A DNA stretch of 64,000 bases from Hyaloraphidium curvatum (GCA_025558095.1 JAIVFI010000035.1:186001-250000); one strand, 5' to 3'; counted from the stretch's first letter, positions 1 through 11,391 are shown. Program-made: numbers and translations. Notes: a model not told the origin generated them from the letters alone.

Positions 1-805
1 AACGTCCTGCCGAGCGGGGCAACGTCGCGGATCACCTTTGCCGGCAGCGTGGACGAGCTTGCCAGCTCGCTTGGGATACCAAAGGAGGCGATTGTCGACG
101 GTGAGGTTTTTTTGGCGCCCGGGACTCGGAGCTGGAGTCTGATCACTGTCATGCCCCGCAGCTCCCGTTCCGTCTCGATGCCGCGTTTTCCGCCGGCTCA
201 TGCGCCCCGCAATCCAGCTGCCGAGGTCGACGTGGGAAAACTACGTCGGCGACCTGTCCGGCTCCATGGACGAGGGCTACCACGAGCGTTCGGCTTCCGA
301 CACGGACACTGCCAGCCACGGCGAGGTGGAGGAAGAGGAGGACGACATGTTCTTCGACGCGAGGTCCGAGGTCAGCGAGGCTTCCACCCATTCGCGTCTG
401 ACGTCGTCGCGGGCGAGCCTGTCGCGCTCCGTATCGACACTTTCGGCTTCGGCAGCGTACGCTGCGGCCGCGCACGCTGCGCTTCCGTCGCATCTGGCCA
501 ACTCGCGAGTCGTGCAGATCATTCGCCAGATTCTGAGCCTCCCTCTGCGCGCGTTCGACAGTGCGCTCGTGGCATTGGCTCGGCAGACCTTCACCTCGAT
601 TGCTCGTCGGGCGGCCGCCGCGCTTGTGTGCTTCGTCGCCGTGCTCCTCGTCGGCACAGGCCGCAGCGAGTGGCTTCAGCGCTTCTTCCTCTCCTCCTTC
701 GTCGGACCCGTGCTCGGACTGTCGCCATCGTCCGTGAGCGGACCGCGGCGATTCCTTCCGTGGGACGACAGCTGGGCTTCGACGCTCATGCCGGCTTCGA
801 TCTAA
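1..805 (+). CDS. 3' end of a probable CRAL-TRIO (Sec14-like) protein with C-terminal membrane segment (partial)
   Basis: Two exons are visible: 1-100 and 162-805, separated by a 61-nt GT-AG intron (101-161) that keeps the frame. The gene is cut at the left window edge. The first 33 residues (ending in a TSRITFAGSVDELASSLGIP-like stretch) resemble the last part of CRAL-TRIO lipid-binding domains, where a K/R-I-x-F strand is followed by a short helix; this is a family impression from a fragment. The rest is an acidic linker (EEEEDD), a Ser-rich region and one hydrophobic segment near the end (AAALVCFVAVLLVG). If the assignment holds, it would be a membrane-tethered phospholipid-transfer protein. 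An unrelated membrane protein is possible because only the C-terminus is seen. Confidence 0.45.
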
Positions 806-1088
806 CCGACAGTATTGGGCGTGCGTCGCTGGCACCGCTGTGACTCTACATTGGTGCGCGAACGGACACTGACTCTAAATGCGCGCCGGAAGTCTGATCC
901 GCGTTACCGCCGCTGTTTCCCATGTAGCTTTGCCGCGGAGCGGCCCTGTGCGAGGGGAGAATCTTTGTCAAGGCGCGGCGATTGGAAAGCGGGCTGTGAA
1001 GTGTATGCTGGGGGGGCCGTCACGTAGTTCTTTGCTATACCTGTGGGACTGTCTGGGAATGAACACGGTTGTTCTTTTGCATTTGGCA

Positions 1089-2622
1089 TCAGGCCGACAG
1101 CCTGTCCCATCCGTATATGACGATCCGGGAAACCATGAGACCCGCAAAAATGCCGACAGAGACTTCCATTACGGCCCGCAGCATGGTGCTCGGCTCGACG
1201 CCGCCACCACGCCCGAAGAGTCCGACAACGCCGCGCAGCGCGAGTGCGCCCGGTGCGATCAGAGACACGCCGATCCGAACCGTAGGATAGGGCGATGGCG
1301 TGAACCCCATGCGAGCGTAGAGATTCGCAAGGGCGCCAATCGAGAAGGTGCCGACGAACGCGGTGGCGGCTGGAGCGCGGAAACGTCAGCACGAAGAGGA
1401 ATCCTATGGCGGCCGTCAGAGCCACGAACCGTAGTCGTTGATCGCGCTGGCAGCCTCGTAGACGGCAAAGCCAACAGACGCCACAAGCGTCATCCACACC
1501 CAGTTGCGCAGGCTGAGCCCTTCGCCCTTGTTCATCACGATCTCGGCCAGGGCAGCGACGACTGCAAGCACTCCAAGGAATCCGGGCGACCCAGTCGGCT
1601 GGCACTTGTCGTCGTGCGGAAACCAGATCGATGCGAGGGAGCTGCCGAGGCTGATGCCAAAAGAGACGAGAATGACATTGATGGCCGCGGCCCCGAACCG
1701 TGCTGCGCCCGTCACGATGTCTCCGGTAGCAATCTCCGTAAAGGCAAAAACCACGTCCGTGCCGGGCAAAGTGCGAGCGATCGGGGCCAGAACGAGCGTT
1801 GGGTAGCACAGCGTGGGGATCCACCAGCTCGAAACGGCGGCGAAGAAGGAAGCGACGAATCCGGAGACGAACGGCACGAGATTGCGCAGGTCCTTGGACA
1901 TCCTCCGCTCCATGGGGAAGCCCTTGAGTCCGCTGATCGCGAGGGCCGGAGGCAGCACGAACAGGCCGGCGAGCGCTCCCTCCGAAAAAGATGATTGCGG
2001 CGACCGACGAAAACAGGGGGAATGCGATCACTGAATGAGCAACCTCCCAGAACGGCCTCCGCCGGAGGGACGCGATGGAGATGATGATCTCCTCGGCCTG
2101 ATCGGTCGACAGCTCATCCGCCAGGATCGTTGTTGCCACGCCCGCGACGAGTGACAGCCTGGAAAGATCGTCCTCGGGTTCGAAAGTCTTCATCAGCACC
2201 CGAGTCTCGGCCACCGCAGCGCTCTGAGCTATCTCGGGCTCGCTCACGTCGGGGAGAAGCCCTGCCGTCTCTTCGAGGTCATGATACGGCGAGGGCAACG
2301 GGCTTCTCCTCGAAGTCACGGAGCTCGTATCGTTGCTGCGAGGTATCCGGAAGCTTGCGATGAGCGTGTTTGGGAAGAGCGAGAAGTCCGACGGGCCGAG
2401 ATCCAGCTTCTGGGCCAGCGTGGCCAAGGTGCGCCCCAATTCGTACGTAGCCGCGCCGTACGAGAGCATGGCGGCGCCCAGCTCCATGACCAGCTGCTGC
2501 TTGTGCAGAAGGAGCTGGCTCTCGAATTCCGACTTGGGCTCCGGGGGGCCGTTACCTCCCGCGTCTCCGCCTTCGCCTTGCTGGTCGGGAGGTACAGCGT
2601 TGTCCGGCAGAACGGTTGCCAT
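1089..2622 (-). CDS. ThrE/Prm10-like (DUF1212) multi-pass membrane transporter, frame interrupted
   Basis: The N-terminal soluble part (start chosen at 2622; an earlier in-frame Met at 2697 would leave only 6 bp to the upstream gene) is followed by about ten hydrophobic segments typical of threonine/serine exporter-like proteins such as fungal Prm10. Motifs include a FFGGS turn after the first segment and FSIGALANLYAR in the second half. A 60-nt intron lies at 1370-1429. The frame changes near 1980: either a 52-nt GT-AG intron (1980-2031) removes the first hydrophobic helix, giving 473 aa, or the helix is coding and the sequence carries a one-base indel. In either case the C-terminal half (1979-1430 and 1369-1089) is clear. 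The substrate is not known from sequence. Confidence 0.75.
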
Positions 2623-2703
2623 CTTGTCGCACCGGGCGGAAGCGGGGTGATGGGTTTGCTTTTTGTTCGAGGGGACCGATGACGTGGCGCGCGCCACCGC
2701 AAA

Positions 2704-4236
2704 TCAATCGACCGCCGCCGCGGGAGCAAGCTCGACCTGCGGTAGCTGCCTGTCTGCAGCCTTAGGCGCTACGGATCCCTGAGGTATCTTCTTCCCTCGA
2801 CCGCTCCCAACGGGACGTTTCTTCCCGCCCCCCTCCTTTTGGGCGTCGCCCGCACCGTGTCCCGCGCCATTTCCAGCTCCTTCTGGAGTCCGTAACTCAG
2901 CTGCGTTTCCCATGCTGCCGCGGGGGGGAGCCGGCGCAGCTTCGGGCGTCAGCTCCACCTCGACGTTGGGCAACGATTGCTTGCTCTCCTGCTGTTCCGG
3001 AGTTCCATTGGAAACGGCGGGGCTCGTGGAGCTCGGCGCCTTTTCCGGGATGCGATCGGTGATCTCGATCGCCTTCTCTTTCTTGATCGACCCAGTCTCA
3101 AAGGCAGGTTCCGGAGCCGGGGCAGGTTCCGGAGCTGGGGCATGGGGCTCGGCGCCAGCGCCTTTTGCGCTCTGGCCCTGATCGGCCTCCACATTCGCTC
3201 CAGGCTTCGAGGAATCGCCGGGGAACCAGTCGGGGAGCGCGTCCACGCGGACCTCTTTGAGTTCGACCGAGCTGTCGACGACGACAATCTCCCTCATGGC
3301 GCGGGCAAGATCGACGGGCATCTTCTGGCCGCTGCCCCGCCCCAGGACAGGCAAGCGGAACACACCGAGGAGCTTGTAGTTGATTTCGCCCTGCGCGTTC
3401 TTCGAATCCGGGCCGTCCACCATGTAGAAGAGCGGCGCCGAGAAGTTGAAAGGCTTCTGAAAGACGTCGACCATGAACCATCCGCCGGGCTCCACGTCCG
3501 TGTTCCCCTCCGACAAATGGTGCCAGCTGGTCGCGAGGTATTTGGCCCCAGACCTCTCAAAGTTCCTGATGATGTTCATTCCATCTTCGAGCGGAAGGTG
3601 CTGGAGCGCATCGCGGCAGAGAATCATGTCCTGGCTCCGCGGCACCTCGTCAATCACGATGTCGAGCTGCAGGAACCGCATGTTCGCCTCGTGCCGGTAG
3701 CGGCGCGCGCTGGCGATCGTCGCGTTGGCGACGATATCTGCTCCGGTGTAGCTTATTCCGGCGAAGCCCCGCGTCTTCGGGAGCCAGTTGCAGTCCCCGC
3801 ACGGCGTGTCGAGGAAGGTCCGGACATTAAGAGTCTTCCACGCCGTCGCAAGCAGCGCCCGAACGTTGCTCGTGTACGAAACTGTGCTCCCCGGGCCGCT
3901 TCTGCTCTCCGAATCTCCCCACTGCTTGGACGCATAGATTGCCTCGAACTTGGCCCGCCTGACTGCCCCTTTGCCCGTGGTGTGGTACTTGTGCAGGATC
4001 GCTTCCCACCCGTCCTTTAGCTGCGGCGTCTCGGGCTCGGCTGGGGCGTCCGAGCAGTCCTTCGTCTGCGGGCACTCTGGGACGACCGGAGCGGCCGGCG
4101 GCGGGCAGATGTCCTCGATCGAAACCTCGATTGGCCCCCCGGCAATCGCGCGACGAGCAGCTCCCGAGGCCTGCAGCCGTGCTGCAAGAGCTAGGCATAG
4201 CCCGGCAAGGAGCGCGGCAAGCAGCCGCGAGTTCAT
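2704..4236 (-). CDS. Secreted or type II membrane class I SAM-dependent methyltransferase
   Basis: Intronless, 510 aa. An N-terminal hydrophobic stretch (about residues 4-24, LLAALLAGLCLALAA) looks like a signal peptide or anchor. The middle carries the class I methyltransferase glycine loop as FLDTPCGDCNWLP (near residue 140), then YTGADIV (motif II acidic residue) and DMILCRDALQHLP (motif IV-like). The C-terminal 160 residues are low-complexity Pro/Ala/Glu- and Lys-rich. This resembles a family of uncharacterised methyltransferases in bacteria, algae and zoosporic fungi; the substrate is unknown and a glycan is only a guess from the luminal topology. Its start faces the gamma-adaptin gene across about 340 bp. 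Confidence 0.7.
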   Translation of the reverse strand: MNSRLLAALLAGLCLALAARLQASGAARRAIAGGPIEVSIEDICPPPAAPVVPECPQTKDCSDAPAEPETPQLKDGWEAILHKYHTTGKGAVRRAKFEAIYASKQWGDSESRSGPGSTVSYTSNVRALLATAWKTLNVRTFLDTPCGDCNWLPKTRGFAGISYTGADIVANATIASARRYRHEANMRFLQLDIVIDEVPRSQDMILCRDALQHLPLEDGMNIIRNFERSGAKYLATSWHHLSEGNTDVEPGGWFMVDVFQKPFNFSAPLFYMVDGPDSKNAQGEINYKLLGVFRLPVLGRGSGQKMPVDLARAMREIVVVDSSVELKEVRVDALPDWFPGDSSKPGANVEADQGQSAKGAGAEPHAPAPEPAPAPEPAFETGSIKKEKAIEITDRIPEKAPSSTSPAVSNGTPEQQESKQSLPNVEVELTPEAAPAPPRGSMGNAAELRTPEGAGNGAGHGAGDAQKEGGGKKRPVGSGRGKKIPQGSVAPKAADRQLPQVELAPAAAVD

Positions 4237-4572
4237 GACCGAGTGCGGCCCGCGAACGGCACGCGCTCGCGGAGCAGCCGCTTACTCCAATGTATGCCGG
4301 TCTCCTTCTAATTCGCGGGTTCCATTCATTAGGCGCCGCGCGGGGTTCTGCAGTCAGCAGGCTCTTCCTGCGTTCCTGCCGATCAGATTTGGTTGATTGC
4401 CTCACCACCACCCACGTCAGCGCCGGCATGCGGCAGCAGCTGCGCGGGCGGTAACGGAGCGCGGAGCACGCGTTTTTGCCTGCTGTAGGGCGCTCGCCTT
4501 CGCCGCGGCCAGCGGGGCGCACCGCGTCGTCGTCCCTCGGACCCGGAGCAATCCCGTGCACTTCACGCCAAC
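4237..4572. promoter_or_regulatory. Divergent promoter region between methyltransferase and AP-1 gamma genes
   Basis: A gap of 336 bp between two start codons pointing away from each other. It must hold both promoters and 5' UTRs. No TATA box or clear transcription-factor site was recognised, and no further coding signal was seen. Confidence 0.4.
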
Positions 4573-7500
4573 ATGAGCGTGAACAATGTCACCGCGGTGG
4601 CGAACCAGATTTTCCGCGAGATTCAGGGAGCCTTCGGGATTCTGCGGCTGAAGGACCTCATCAAGTGGGCGAGGGGCCGCGTCGCCGACGGGACCCTCCT
4701 GACCCGCGTCGCGCCGACCCCAGGTCCGTGCGGGCGTGCAAGACGGCGGCGGAGGAACGAGCTGTCATTGCAAAGGAGTCGGCCTTCATTCGCACGCAGT
4801 TCAAAGTGGGCTGCCGCTTGCTGGAGTGAGCCCGGGCTCACGCGCTCCGCCCACAGGAGGAGAACGTCGAAAACAGGGCCATCAATGTTGCCAAGCTCCT
4901 CTACATTCACATGTTGGGGTACCCAGCTCACTTTGGCCAGCTGGAGTGTCTCAAGCTCGGTATGGCTGGGCCGCCCATCCAACAGACCTCATTGTCTGAC
5001 TCGCGCTTCCACTTGCAGTTGCGCAACCTCGCTTCGCGGACAAGCGCCTCGGATATCTCGGGATAATGATGCTGCTTGACGAGAACGCGGAGACGCTGAC
5101 ACTCGTTACAAATTGCCTGAAGAAGTTGGTGCGAAGCTCGTCGCTCCTCGGTCGCTACTGACAAGCCCGCAGCGACATGAACCACCCCAACATGTACGTC
5201 GTTGCTCTGGCTCTCGCCACTTTTGCGAACATCGCGTCCCCGGAAATGTCGCGGGACCTGGCTTTCGACCTGGAGAAGATGCTCTCGAGCGGCAACAGCT
5301 ACATACGGAAAAAGGTGACAAGGCCTCGGTCCCGGGGACGTGTTGCTGATTCCGTCTTGCGGTTTGTAGGCGGTTTTGGCCGTGGTTCGCATCATTCGGA
5401 AGGCGCCGGACCTGCTCGACAACTTTTTCGACAAGGCCAGGGGCCTGCTGAACGAAAAGAACCACAGCGTCATTCTCACGGGCGTGACGCTCCTTCTTGA
5501 GATGTGCAAGCTCGACCAGACGGGCGCAATCGCCCTCCAGTGCCGGCAGCTGGTCCCCATTCTCGTTCGCCACCTCAAGAACCTCGTCACCGCCGGCTTC
5601 TCCCCGGAGCACGACGTGAACGGCGTCACGGACCCTTTCCTGCAGGCGAAGCTTCTCCGCCTGCTCCGCGTAGCTGCAGGACAGGATCAGAACAGCAGCG
5701 ACGCCATGAACGATGTCCTTGCGCAGGTGTGTGGCCCGGCTGGATATCGCGTCGCGCCCGTAACGTCCCCTACCGTTTAGGTCGCGACCAACACCGAGTC
5801 ATCCAAGAATGTCGGCAATGCCATCCTCTACGAGACCGTCCTCACCATCATGAACATTCAAGCCGAGTCTTCGCTGCGGGTGCTCGCCATAAACATCCTC
5901 GGCAAGTTCTTGGCCAACAAGGACAATAACATCAGGTGTGTTGCTCCATGGTTCAGCCCTCGTGAAGACTCAGCATCGTTGCCTTCAGATACGTCGCCCT
6001 CACGACCCTCACCCGCATCTCTACCCCCTCTCCCACCAACCCCAACCCCTCCTCCTCCGATGCCTCTGCCCTGCAACGCCACCGAACGACCATCCTGGAT
6101 TGCTTGAAGGACCCCGACGTGACCATTCGCCGGCGCGCTTTGGATCTCTCCTTCCAGCTGGTCAACACGCAGAACGTCCGGATGCTCACACGCGAGCTGC
6201 TGACGTTCTTGGAGACCGCGGAACCGGACATCAAGGGCTCCACAGCATCGCGCATTTGCAACGTCGCGGCCGTGTTCCGGCCGAACCGCCGATGGGAGGT
6301 CGATACGGTGTGCAGGGTGCTCAAAGTCGCGGGCAGGTGGGCATGTCCTGGCTTCGCCTGCCGCTCGGAGCTGATTGCGGTCAACCCGCAGCTATGTGGA
6401 CCAAGACGTGGTCAACCACTTTGTCAAGATTGTTACGACGGCACCGACGGAGCTGCAGAGCTACACCGTGCGCAAGCTGTACGGAATCCTTGCGACCGAC
6501 AAGGAGGAGCGGGAAATCTCGCAGGAGGGCCTGGTTCTGGCGACCGTGTGGACCATTGGGGAGTTTGGCGACGTTCTGGTTGCCGGTACCGGTGGCGGAC
6601 TTGGGGCCGAGGAAGACGAAGAGGCGGAAGAAGCCGGGATGTCGAGTTCGGCAGTGTCGGAGACGGAGGTTCTCGACCTGTTGGAGAGGATCCTGGCCGG
6701 CGCGTTCTCGACGGAGCTGGTAAAGGAGTATGGCGTGACGGCGCTGATCAAGCTGTCGAGCCGGTTCAGTTCTTCGGAACCGTAGGTGGCTTTTGCTCGG
6801 CTACCGCCGGATCAGCTCACGCGGAGTACGGCAGGCGCGTTCGAGCCCTCGTCAGCCGCTACCGGTCAAACGGTGACGTGGAGGTGCAGCAGCGCGCGGT
6901 GGAGTACACGCAGCTGTTTGGCTTGGACAAGGCAACACGGGATGCCGTCCTGGAAAGGATGCCAGTCCTGGAGCAGGCCAAGCTTGAGGAGCAGAGGAAG
7001 GGAACCGGAGGTGGGTTTTCTGTCGCTGGACTTCTGGCTCTCCGGCTGACATTGCCCCAGAACCGATCTCCGCGGCGGCTGTGGTAGGCGTGGCGCCATC
7101 CATCGCAACCAGCAGTGCCATGGACGATCTGCTGGGCATCGATGGAACGGACGGTATGCCGTCGGCGCCTTCTGCGCCATCGGGCCTCAAGGGGGCATCG
7201 AACGCGGATTTGCTGGGCGAGATTTTCGGATCCGGGGCCTCTGCGCCTGCGGCCCCGGCACTTACCACGAAAGCTGCAAGTCCTCCGAAGCCTAGAGACG
7301 TGAGTTTCTGCAGGCGCTGCATGCGCGTGCACTGACACTGTCATGCAAAGCCCTTGGCTGACTTGCTTGGCGGGATCTCGCTTGGCGGAGGCGGTGGTTT
7401 TGGCGCGCCTGCAGCCAAACCCGCACCGCCAACTGGTGGTGCCGGAGGCGCAATGGATTTGCTCGGAGACATCTTTGGTGGCCCCACGGCGGCTGCCCCC

Positions 7501-8171
7501 GCGGGGGCGCAGCCGAAACCTGCCGCACCGTTTGGCGATCTCAACGGACTAAATGGACTTGGCAACCTGGGCGGCTTCCCGACGTCGCCGCCGCTCGGGA
7601 ACACCTCCCCGCAAAAGGCGCCCGCTGCTTTCCAGCCCTCTATGACGTCGCCGCTGCAGGCGTCGGCGAGCACGCCAGCGATGCCGTCGGCCAAGTCTCC
7701 CTCGATGGCCGCGGCCGCTTCCCCCTCCTTGGGCTCCCTTGGGCCTCCAAGCTCGCCCAAACCGGCCACCTACACCGTATTCGACAAGGATGGGCTGAAG
7801 ATCACGCTGACAGCGTCGAGGAATGACGCCGGAGATTCCGTCACCCTGAACGCTGCCTTTGCGAACTCGAGCTCGAAGGAGATCCAGGGCATGAGTTTCC
7901 AGGCGGCGGTGCCCAAGGCATTGAAGCTGCAGATGCTGCCGGCGAGCTCCACCACCATTGCACCGGGAGCCTCTGCAACGCAAGTGATCCGCATCTCGAA
8001 CCCAACAAAGGTGATTCCTCGACTGCTCGGACGCAATCGCATCGATCCTGACCCGGAGCGCGACCACAGGCCGCTATCAAGTTGAGGCTTAAGATATCCT
8101 ACAGCATGGACGGTGCTCCCGCGGAGTCGATTAGCGACTTTGCTGGCTTCAGCCCAGAGTTGTGGTCGTAA
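4573..8171 (+). CDS. APL4: AP-1 complex subunit gamma (gamma-adaptin)
   Basis: Large subunit of the clathrin adaptor that sorts cargo between trans-Golgi and endosomes. Thirteen exons: 4573-4664, 4724-4805, 4857-4959, 5019-5124, 5173-5314, 5370-5726, 5781-5935, 5989-6336, 6392-6768, 6816-7010, 7061-7299, 7351-8010, 8070-8171; introns 47-59 nt; 985 aa. The trunk (about 1-650) reads like gamma-adaptin throughout, for example [20 protein letters not shown] at the N-terminus, [35 protein letters not shown] and [15 protein letters not shown] Gly/Pro/Ala hinge (about 650-870) holds four DLLG motifs. The C-terminal ear (about 870-985) starts at [13 protein letters not shown] and ends [11 protein letters not shown]. 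The whole family layout is present, so identification is firm. Confidence 0.95.
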
Positions 8172-8462
8172 TGATTGCAATCTCACGGAGGAAGCCTTCC
8201 AACGTCCATTTACCGTCCGTTCGGCCTCTGGCATCCTGTGGAAAACTTGGCCACAAGTGCGGGCGCCGAGGTCCGAAACCCTCTCCGGACTATGAGATGG
8301 TTCTTCGGTGTGGTTACAACCCCGGTACACACGGCGGATGTCAACGTATGGTTGATTCCCTCTCTCATTGAACATCTTAAACATCAGGGCCTATTACGGG
8401 AGCTCGGAGAACGGTCCCTGGGCCCCACGGCCGGCCCGGTCCGTCACATTGGCGTGCGACCG

Positions 8463-10570
8463 ATGTCGCCCATCGGAGAGTTCTGCGACCTCCAGTTGCG
8501 CCTGCTCCTTGACGAACGGAATGCCGAGATTGAGGAGATCGAAGCCGTGCTCGCGCGGTATCCTCCGCGGGAGCTGCAGAGGAGATTCGGGCTCGCACTC
8601 TTGGGACTCAAGCTCACGAGCATCAGGACTGGCCTGGGAGGAAAGACGGTCGTCGAACTTGGAGGAGACGCCGATGCGCTCCCGGCGCACCGTTTTCGCG
8701 TGGGGGATGTCGTTGGACTTGACAACAAGTCTGGCGAGGACAAAGAGAGGTCGACCAAGGGGACAGACAAGACCGCAAAGCCACAGACGCGTTTCGACAC
8801 CACTGCCGTGGTCGCCAGGGTCACCGACAAGGCTATCACGCTGGCCCTCGACGGGGAGCACGACGACTCGTTGTTCGACAAGCCCGTGCGTATGTTCAAG
8901 CTGGCAAACAACATCTCGTTCGAGCGCATGGAAAAAGCTATCAAAGACTTGAAGGCGAGGGATGTTGCCGAAGGAGGTATCAGATCGGACATCATCAGGG
9001 TGCTTTTCGGACTGGATAAGCCGGCCGTCGAAGCTGTAAAAGTGGACTCAATCCGCTTCTTCACCGAGAACCTGAACGAGTCGCAGAAAAGGGCCGTTGC
9101 ACTGGCACTAGGGGCGCAGACGCTTGCTTTGATTCATGGGCCGCCCGGCACCGGCAAAACGCACACGGTCGTCGAAGTCATCCGCCAGCTCGCCACTCCG
9201 AAAGAAAGGGGAGGCAGGGGCGAGCGGGTCCTGGTCTGCGGCCCTAGCAACATCTCGGTTGACAACCTCGTGGAGCGTTTAGCACCGACGCGCCTGCCGA
9301 TCGTGCGGGTGGGGAACGTCGTCAGGGTGCTTCCGACCATTGTCCAGCACGCGTTAGACGTACGAATACGTTCAAGCGATGAGGGCCAGATCGTCTGCGA
9401 CGTACGCGCCGACATCGACAAGACCCTGCGGACGGCCACTTCGAGCAAGTCGCGCCTTGAACGGAGAGAGGCGTACCGCAGTTTGAAGGATCTGCGAAAA
9501 GAACTTCGGGTCCGCGAGGACAAGGTGGTCTCCGGGATTGTGCGGAACGCCTCGGTCGTCCTGTGCACTCTCAACGGCAGTGCCTCCAAGACGCTGAAGG
9601 ACATGGAGTGGGATACACTCGTGATCGACGAGGCTGCGCAGGCGCTCGAAGCCGAGTGCTGGATCGCCATCTTGAAGGCTCGCAAGAGGGTCATTCTCGC
9701 CGGCGATCACTTGCAGCTACCCCCGACCGTCAAGTCGGTCATATCCTCGGGGAAGCCGCGCCCTGCGAAGCCAAGCAAGGCATCCGATCATCTGTGCAAG
9801 GCCATCGAGAAGGGCGGGGGCCTTACCTATACCCTCTTCGACCGTTTGATCGGCATGTACGGGGATTCGGTCAAGGTCATGCTCGAGGTCCAGTACCGCA
9901 TGCACGCGAAAATCCAGCAGTTTTCTTCCGAGCAACTGTACGGCGGCAAGCTGGTTCCTCACACCTCCGTCAAGACACATCTGCTGTGCGATCTGCCGAA
10001 CGTGGCGAGAACGGACGACACTACGGAACCCGTAGTCTTTCACGACACCGCGGGCTCGGAGATGCGCGAATCGAGCGCCGGTGATGCGCAGGACGGTGGC
10101 CCCAAGGCCGAGTTCGAAGCGAATTCGAAGTTCAATGAGAACGAGGTCGAGATCGTGGTCGAGCATGTCAAGCGCCTCATTGAGGCCAACGTGCATCCGT
10201 CGGACATCGGTATTACGACGCCTTACAACGGGCAGGTGAACCGACTCAGGGCAGCGCTGGCGGAGCAGTTCCCGGACCTGGAAATTGCATCGATCGATAG
10301 CTACCAAGGTCGTGAGAAGCACGCCATGATCCTTTCGCTGGTGCGAAGCAGTGGGTGTCTTTCGGTTTGATTTGCGTCACTGGTTACTGAGTGGCAGCAG
10401 ACGAGGAGGGCGACGTTGGCTTCCTGTCCGAAAGCCGCCGATTGAACGTCGCGATCACGAGAAGCCGAAGGCATCTGTTTGTGGTCGGCGATTCAGAAAC
10501 ATTGTCACGGAATCCTTTCCTCAAAAGCTTGTGCAGCTTTCTGGAGACGGAAGGCGAGCTCCGGATGTAA
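8463..10570 (+). CDS. SF1 DNA/RNA helicase, IGHMBP2/SMUBP2 (Hcs1) type
   Basis: Upf1-like superfamily 1 helicase. Exons 8463-10350 and 10401-10570; intron of 50 nt ending in a CAGCAG tandem acceptor. With the start at 8463 the product is 685 aa; the open frame continues upstream to 8175, but that part runs to within 4 bp of the AP-1 stop and shows no family similarity. Visible motifs: Walker A GPPGTGKT (about residue 226), Walker B IDEAAQ (about 389), GDHLQLPP (motif III), VQYRMH (motif IV), SIDSYQGRE (motif V) and RRLNVAITRSRR (motif VI). The N-terminal region fits the SMUBP2 beta-barrel/stalk. No R3H or zinc finger follows, so it resembles yeast Hcs1 in layout. Its stop lies 5 bp from the stop of the convergent aldolase gene. 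Confidence 0.9.
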
Positions 10571-10575
10571 TCAAT

Positions 10576-11391
10576 CTAGTATGATGCAGGCGCGCTGGCG
10601 GCTACAACCTCTGTCGAGACGCCGAGCTCCTCTACCAGCGCGTTCCACAGCCCGCTCGCCCCGAATCGGAATCGTTCCGGCGTTATCCAGCCCTTGCCCA
10701 TGTGATGTCGAACGAGGTCCAGATACTTGCGAGCATCGCTCGCTGTCCGCACGCCGCCGGACACCTTCACACCAACAGAGTCCTGGCGTCCAGCGTCCTT
10801 GATTGCATTGCAAAGCGCCTCCACCGCGTCGCAGCTCGCTCCTGCTCCAGAGGCAAGCTTCCCCGTGCTCGTTTTCAGGAACGTGATGCGTTGAGATCCC
10901 GGCACGGCCAGACACAAGGAAGCGGCCCGGCGAACCGTGTCCGAGCCGTGAACTTCGAGAGCCCCAGTCTCCAGGATGATCTTCAGGCCAACCTTGCCCC
11001 CGGAGTCCACGCGCTCGAGCTCGGCGATGGCCGCGCGAACCGGATCCACGGCTTCCTTCTCGTCGCCGTCCAGGAACGCGTGATAATGCCAAACAAGGTC
11101 GACCTCGTCCGCTCCGTCCTGAATCGCGTTTCGAATTTCCCAGCTCACCTGATCTTGGGATGCGATCCCGTAGGGAAAGTTGACCACGGTTGCAATGCGA
11201 ACTCCGGTATCTTTGAGCAGCTCCTTGGCCAGGGTGACGAAACGGCCCTCCACGCAGACGGCAGCGGTCCGAGGCTCGGCTTTTGCCCGAGAGCAGAGCG
11301 AAGCGATCGTGTCCTCCGTGTCCCCGTCATTCAGCGAAGTGAGGTCCAGGCAAGCAAGGGCAAGCTTGCAGTCTTCCTTTGCGGTGTCCAT
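10576..11391 (-). CDS. deoC: Deoxyribose-phosphate aldolase
   Basis: Intronless, 271 aa, the usual length for DeoC. It cleaves 2-deoxyribose-5-phosphate to acetaldehyde and glyceraldehyde-3-phosphate in cytosolic deoxynucleoside catabolism. Catalytic residues are visible: the Schiff-base lysine in ITFLKTSTGK (K173), the second lysine in VGVKVSGGVRT (K209) and the aspartate in DEVDLVWHYHAFLDGD (D98). The whole TIM-barrel order is intact. Convergent with the helicase (5 bp between stop codons) and divergent from acyl-CoA oxidase (172 bp gap). No targeting signal is evident. Identification rests on several diagnostic motifs. Confidence 0.93.
   Translation of the reverse strand: MDTAKEDCKLALACLDLTSLNDGDTEDTIASLCSRAKAEPRTAAVCVEGRFVTLAKELLKDTGVRIATVVNFPYGIASQDQVSWEIRNAIQDGADEVDLVWHYHAFLDGDEKEAVDPVRAAIAELERVDSGGKVGLKIILETGALEVHGSDTVRRAASLCLAVPGSQRITFLKTSTGKLASGAGASCDAVEALCNAIKDAGRQDSVGVKVSGGVRTASDARKYLDLVRHHMGKGWITPERFRFGASGLWNALVEELGVSTEVVAASAPASY

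Noticed and set aside
8175-8462. N-terminal extension of the helicase frame to 8175
   Set aside because: It begins 4 bp after the AP-1 stop codon, has no family similarity and would leave no room for a promoter; the Met at 8463 fits the start of the conserved region.
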